Source of the DNA: Pseudomonas fluorescens
GTDB taxonomy: Bacteria; Pseudomonadota; Gammaproteobacteria; Pseudomonadales; Pseudomonadaceae
Assembly (NCBI RefSeq): GCF_902498185.1
Contig: NZ_CABVIX010000001.1
Span: 496,001 to 560,000 of the forward strand
Length of the DNA: 64,000 nt
Reading direction: 5' to 3'
A program made the translations under genes and the position numbers. The notes under the pieces were generated by a model that saw nothing but the letters and a program-made list of their open reading frames with translations, was not told the DNA's origin and searched no databases. This document shows positions 60,421-64,000 of the stretch, one piece after another (position 1 is the stretch's first letter; each line of letters starts with the position of its first letter).

Positions 60421-62997
60421 ATGGAAGCAGTCAGCGGGAAGCGCACGTCGAGCCGCCAAGTGGTCACGCGACGGTTGATCCTGATATTCGCAGGCCTGAT
60501 GGGCCTGGCCCTGGCGGTGGGTGTCGCGTCCTTGTACCGCATCGCGGGCACGCTGGATGAGCGCGAGGCCAGGCAAAGCCGTTTCTACGCCCAGTCGGCA
60601 CTGCAAGGCTTTCAGAAAACCCAGCAGGCGTTTCTGCTCAGCTATGCCTTCTGGCAAGTGGGATACGATCATCTCGAAGGTACGGTCAACCGCCACTGGG
60701 CCTACGACGAGGACAATGTCGGCCCGACGCTTTACAACAACAGTGGCTATGAAGGTGTATTCGTCATCGACGACGGTAAGACCGGCTACGCGATGCTCGA
60801 TGGACAGCTCAGCGACGCGCCGATCGAACAGTTCACCGAGGCCAAGGCGCAGATCCTCCAGCAGGCCCGGGTGGCTTCGCAGCGCGATCAGGCCGCCTCC
60901 GGTTTCGTGATGTTCCGAGGCCAGCCAGCGCTGTTCGTTGCTGCGGTCATCCGTCCTCCTGCGATGCAGCACCATCTGCCAGCACCCCGCTCGGTGATGA
61001 CATTCATTCGCCCGCTGGCCCCGGCCGTCCTTGAACCGCTGGGCGAGAGCGTGGGCCTTCAAGGGTTTGCGGTGAGCCCGGCGGGCGCTGCTACGCCTGC
61101 CCGAGGCTACCTGGCCCTGGCGGAGACCGGCCATGGATTGACTTGGGACATACACCGCCCCGGCAGCGAACTGGTGTGGGCCGTGGTGCCGCCGCTGGCC
61201 GTGGCCTTGGCATTCATTCTGGTAATGATGAGCGTGCTGGGACGCTATGCCGTGCGCAGCAGTGCCCGCATCGACCGCAGCTACCAGCAGTTGGCCGAGT
61301 CCCGGGATGCGTTGGAAATCAGCGAAGAACGCTTCAAGGCCGTGGCCGAAAGCGCCTCGGACTGGATCTGGGAAAGTGACGCACACCTGCAGATCACCTA
61401 CCTGTCGGCACGCTTCGCGCAGCTGACCGGGCACTCCGTCGATGCCTGGATAGGCCGGTCCATCAAAGACCTGCTCGAGTGCGACACCGGCCGCGTCGCA
61501 CACTGGTTGCAGCAACTGGCGGTCTCTGGCGCGGCCGGCAGCCTGCGCTGCCAATACCACGACAGCCTGGGGCAGCTGCGCATTTGCCGGATATCGGCGC
61601 GGGCAATCCTGCACGGCGGCGAGCACGAAGGGTTTCGCGGCACCAGCACGGACATCACCGACGAAGTCGCGGCCCATGCGCAGATCCAGCACCTGTCCCA
61701 GCACGACGCGCTTACCGGCCTGCCCAACCGCAACAAGCTGTTCCGGTTTATCGAGCAGGCCATGCAGACCGGAGACGATCCACAGTTGGCGGTGCTGATG
61801 CTCGACCTCGACAACTTCAAGCCGATCAACGATACCCTCGGCCATTCAGCCGGCGACGCGGTGCTGATCGAGGTAGCAACACGTCTCAACGGCGTGACGC
61901 GTGGCGCCGACCTCGTGGCGCGCCTGGGCGGTGACGAGTTCATCGTGGTGCTTACCCAGCCGGGGTCGCGCGAGTCTCTGGACCGGTTCTGCGAACGGCT
62001 TATCCAGAGCCTGCGTGCGCCGCTCGTGCTGGAGGAACAGCAGGTGCGCATCAGCGCAAGCCTGGGCCTGGTGCTGTCGCGGGAACACGGTGGCCAACCG
62101 GCCGACCTGATCAAGTACGCCGACCTGGCCTTGTACAGCGCCAAAGCGGCGGGCAAGGGCACCTGGCGCTATTTTTCAGCGCAGCACAACGAAGCGCTGC
62201 TCGGCAAACGCACCCTGGAACGCGAGCTGCGCGAAGGGATCGCCAGGGGGCAGCTGGTGCTGCACTTCCAGCCGCGCTTCAAGGTGGACGGGGTTACCGT
62301 GGCTTCGGCCGAGGCGCTGGTGCGCTGGCAGCATCCGCAACGTGGCCTGATGCGGCCTGATGAATTCATCGCCCTGGCCGAGGAGTCCGATCTGATCGTG
62401 CTGCTGGGCAACTGGGTGATCCGTGAAGCCTGCGCGCGGGCCCGCGATTGGCCGCTGGAGGTGATGGTCTCGGTCAACATGTCGCCGGCCCAGTTCAGCC
62501 GCAGCGATGTGGTCAGGGACGTGCGTGAGGCGCTGATCGAAACCCAGTTGCCGGCTCACCGCCTGGAGCTGGAGATCACCGAGAACGTCATGCTCAACGA
62601 CATCGAAGGCGCGCTGCACACCATGAACGCCCTCAAGGAGCTCGGCGTGCGCCTGAACATGGACGACTTTGGCACCGGTTACTCCTCGCTTGGCTACCTG
62701 CGCACCTATCCGTTCGACAGCATCAAGATCGACAAACGCTTCGTGCAGTCCCTGGGCAAGAGCGAAAGCGACCGCAGTGTGGTACAGGCCATCATCAACC
62801 TGGGCAATGCCATGGGCATGACCGTTACCGCCGAAGGCGTCGAGACCGAGGACCAGCTCAATCTGCTCAGTGCCGACCAATGCCATGAAGTGCAGGGTTT
62901 CCTGCTCAGCAAGCCGATAGACAACGATGCGCTGGTGCGGCTCATGGGCAGGGTAAGAATCGGTGCAGGGGCGTATTCGACCGCGCAGGCGCGGTAA
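60421..62997 (+). CDS. CHASE4-PAS-GGDEF-EAL cyclic-di-GMP protein
   Basis: This 858-residue membrane protein likely breaks down cyclic di-GMP and may also make it. It has a membrane helix at about 18-40, a periplasmic CHASE4 sensory domain (about 45-235), a second helix at about 252-275, a PAS domain (about 305-425), a GGDEF domain with intact LGGDEF (503-507) and an EAL domain with EAL at 631-633, DDFGTGYSSLGYL and AEGVE. Both signature motifs look intact. The open frame continues upstream to 60004, but ATG at 60421 with AAAGGTGA is chosen because the membrane helix starts just after it. It is a possible link to motility or attachment control. Confidence 0.9.
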   Translation: MEAVSGKRTSSRQVVTRRLILIFAGLMGLALAVGVASLYRIAGTLDEREARQSRFYAQSALQGFQKTQQAFLLSYAFWQVGYDHLEGTVNRHWAYDEDNVGPTLYNNSGYEGVFVIDDGKTGYAMLDGQLSDAPIEQFTEAKAQILQQARVASQRDQAASGFVMFRGQPALFVAAVIRPPAMQHHLPAPRSVMTFIRPLAPAVLEPLGESVGLQGFAVSPAGAATPARGYLALAETGHGLTWDIHRPGSELVWAVVPPLAVALAFILVMMSVLGRYAVRSSARIDRSYQQLAESRDALEISEERFKAVAESASDWIWESDAHLQITYLSARFAQLTGHSVDAWIGRSIKDLLECDTGRVAHWLQQLAVSGAAGSLRCQYHDSLGQLRICRISARAILHGGEHEGFRGTSTDITDEVAAHAQIQHLSQHDALTGLPNRNKLFRFIEQAMQTGDDPQLAVLMLDLDNFKPINDTLGHSAGDAVLIEVATRLNGVTRGADLVARLGGDEFIVVLTQPGSRESLDRFCERLIQSLRAPLVLEEQQVRISASLGLVLSREHGGQPADLIKYADLALYSAKAAGKGTWRYFSAQHNEALLGKRTLERELREGIARGQLVLHFQPRFKVDGVTVASAEALVRWQHPQRGLMRPDEFIALAEESDLIVLLGNWVIREACARARDWPLEVMVSVNMSPAQFSRSDVVRDVREALIETQLPAHRLELEITENVMLNDIEGALHTMNALKELGVRLNMDDFGTGYSSLGYLRTYPFDSIKIDKRFVQSLGKSESDRSVVQAIINLGNAMGMTVTAEGVETEDQLNLLSADQCHEVQGFLLSKPIDNDALVRLMGRVRIGAGAYSTAQAR

Positions 62998-63161
62998 CGC
63001 TTGCATACGGTGAAATCATTGTGCTACCTAGCACCAGCTATTACGCACAGGCGAAATTTCCTACACCGCCTGAACAACTATTTTCACTAATAAATGTCAC
63101 TGTTTCCCGAGCCGGACGATTTCTGGGTGCCGGTTCGTATACGTTCAGGAGCAAGACGCAC
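62998..63161. promoter_or_regulatory. Promoter region of the RsbR-like gene
   Basis: This 164-base gap is AT-richer than the genes next to it (near CACTAATAAATGTCACTG at 63085-63102) and should hold the promoter of the RsbR-like gene. No terminator for the GGDEF-EAL gene was found. Confidence 0.4.
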
Positions 63162-64000
63162 ATGGCAGCACTGCAGAACAGCACGTTGGAAGCAATCAAA
63201 GGCAATCAGGCACAACTGCTCAGCGATTGGATCAGCAGCCAGGAAGCCGCTGGCGCTACCCGCAATCTCAAGTCCGACGAGCTCAAGCAACAGACCGCCG
63301 ACTTCCTGCGCCTGCTGCTGCAGGCTATCGAGACCAACAGCGGCAGCAATATCTCGGGCCAAGGCTGGGACAACGTTCGCCTGTTCCTTGAAAAGCTGTC
63401 CACCAGCCGCGCGCTGCTTGGCCACGATTCACACCAGACCGCCTACTTCATCTTTGCGCTCAAAGGCCCGCTGTTCAACCTGCTGCAAAGCCGCTACAGC
63501 GACGAGCCGGCACTGCTCGCCGACCAGTTGATGCAGATCTCCGAACTGCTGGACACGCTGGGCATGCACACCGTGCGCACCTTCCAGAAATCCCGCGAGT
63601 CGGTGATCAAGCGCCAGCAGGAAGAATTGCTGGAGCTGTCGACTCCCGTCGTCAAGCTCTGGGACGGCGTCCTGGCGCTGCCAATGATCGGCACACTGGA
63701 CTCGCAACGTACCCAGGTCGTGATGGAATCGCTGTTGCAGCGCATTATCGACACCGGTTCGGAAATCGCCATCATCGACATCACCGGCGTGCCGACCGTC
63801 GACACCCTGGTCGCCCAGCACCTGCTCAAGACCGTCACGGCGATCCGCCTGATGGGCGCCGACTGCATCATCAGCGGCGTGCGTCCGCAGATTGCCCAGA
63901 CCATCGTGCACCTGGGCCTTGACCTGCAGGGCGTGGTGACCAAGGCGAACCTTGCCGACGCCCTGAAACTGGCCCTGGCGCGACTTGGCGTGAGCCTGAG
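63162..64000 (+). CDS. RsbR-like STAS protein, 3' end outside window
   Basis: ATG at 63162 (site AGGAG) opens a frame still running at the window end after about 279 residues. The N-terminal helical domain (about 1-150; MAALQNSTLEAIKGNQAQLL) fits the RsbRD N-terminal domain, and the C-terminal part (about 165-275) is a STAS domain with AIIDITGVPTVDTLVAQHLL. Such co-antagonists take part in stressosome-like partner switching, usually followed by rsbS, an rsbT-type kinase and sometimes a phosphatase. A 164-base gap separates it from the GGDEF-EAL gene. Whether the partners follow lies outside the window. Confidence 0.85.
   Translation, partial: MAALQNSTLEAIKGNQAQLLSDWISSQEAAGATRNLKSDELKQQTADFLRLLLQAIETNSGSNISGQGWDNVRLFLEKLSTSRALLGHDSHQTAYFIFALKGPLFNLLQSRYSDEPALLADQLMQISELLDTLGMHTVRTFQKSRESVIKRQQEELLELSTPVVKLWDGVLALPMIGTLDSQRTQVVMESLLQRIIDTGSEIAIIDITGVPTVDTLVAQHLLKTVTAIRLMGADCIISGVRPQIAQTIVHLGLDLQGVVTKANLADALKLALARLGVSL

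Noticed and set aside
1..64000. tRNA, rRNA, CRISPR, insertion sequences, attachment sites
   Set aside because: None could be recognised by eye; the Holin-X name does not indicate a prophage here because no phage structural, lysis or integrase genes are near it.

Overview
The window looks like a high-GC Pseudomonas chromosome, probably of the P. putida group. This rests on gene content and neighbours: REP-type palindromes, small Pseudomonas-restricted proteins of the DUF3077 kind, BetT, a YdcSTUV/Pot-like transporter and YghU. The species call is inference. No tRNA, rRNA, CRISPR array, insertion sequence or prophage was recognised.

Positions 1-30.5 kb hold most of a flagellar gene cluster laid out like the lateral (Flag-2, 'laf') systems of Vibrio, Aeromonas and E. 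coli, not like the usual polar fle/fli/flh cluster of Pseudomonas. The order is: flgK (cut by the window edge), flgL and a LafW-like gene on +; the export and switch block fliM-N-P-Q-R-flhB-flhA on -; then on + a sigma54 activator (LafK-like), fliE-F-G-H-I-J, flgM-flgN, fliD-S-T-K-L, sigma28 (LafS-like), and the stator genes motA-motB. A membrane-anchored ToxR/CadC-like regulator (LafZ-like) lies convergent to motB. Two near-identical flagellin genes on - flank a 1173-residue multi-domain glycosyltransferase on +. There are no chemotaxis genes, no fliO and no flhF/fleN. The rod and hook genes presumably lie before position 1.

Regulation can be partly read from the DNA. The glycosyltransferase gene and fliD each have a -24/-12 (sigma54) promoter, and each has a GGAAGC-N3-GCTTCC palindrome about 90-110 bases upstream, a candidate LafK enhancer. 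The two flagellin genes share a different element, GTTAA-N15-GTCGCC, about 60 bases before the ATG, a candidate promoter for the local sigma28. This suggests LafK drives cap and glycosylation genes while sigma28, held by FlgM, drives the filament.

Positions 30.5-41.7 kb are accessory metabolism and small genes. They hold an MFS exporter with a divergent LysR regulator, a periplasmic PaoABC-like aldehyde oxidoreductase, an overlapping gene pair with a nucleotidyltransferase-like protein, a serine hydrolase, a 53-residue zinc-ribbon protein, two small DUF3077-like proteins and an AEC transporter.

Positions 41.7-64 kb hold a large Upf1/Dna2-type SF1 helicase, a PAS hybrid sensor kinase, a perfect 40-bp-arm REP hairpin, and a three-gene membrane-stress operon (NdiB-like, Holin-X family, DUF3618). 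A 52-residue membrane protein, an amidase and a YdcSTUV-like ABC transporter follow, then BetT, YghU, DUF2188 and DUF72 proteins, a CHASE4-PAS-GGDEF-EAL protein, and an RsbR-like STAS protein cut by the window end.
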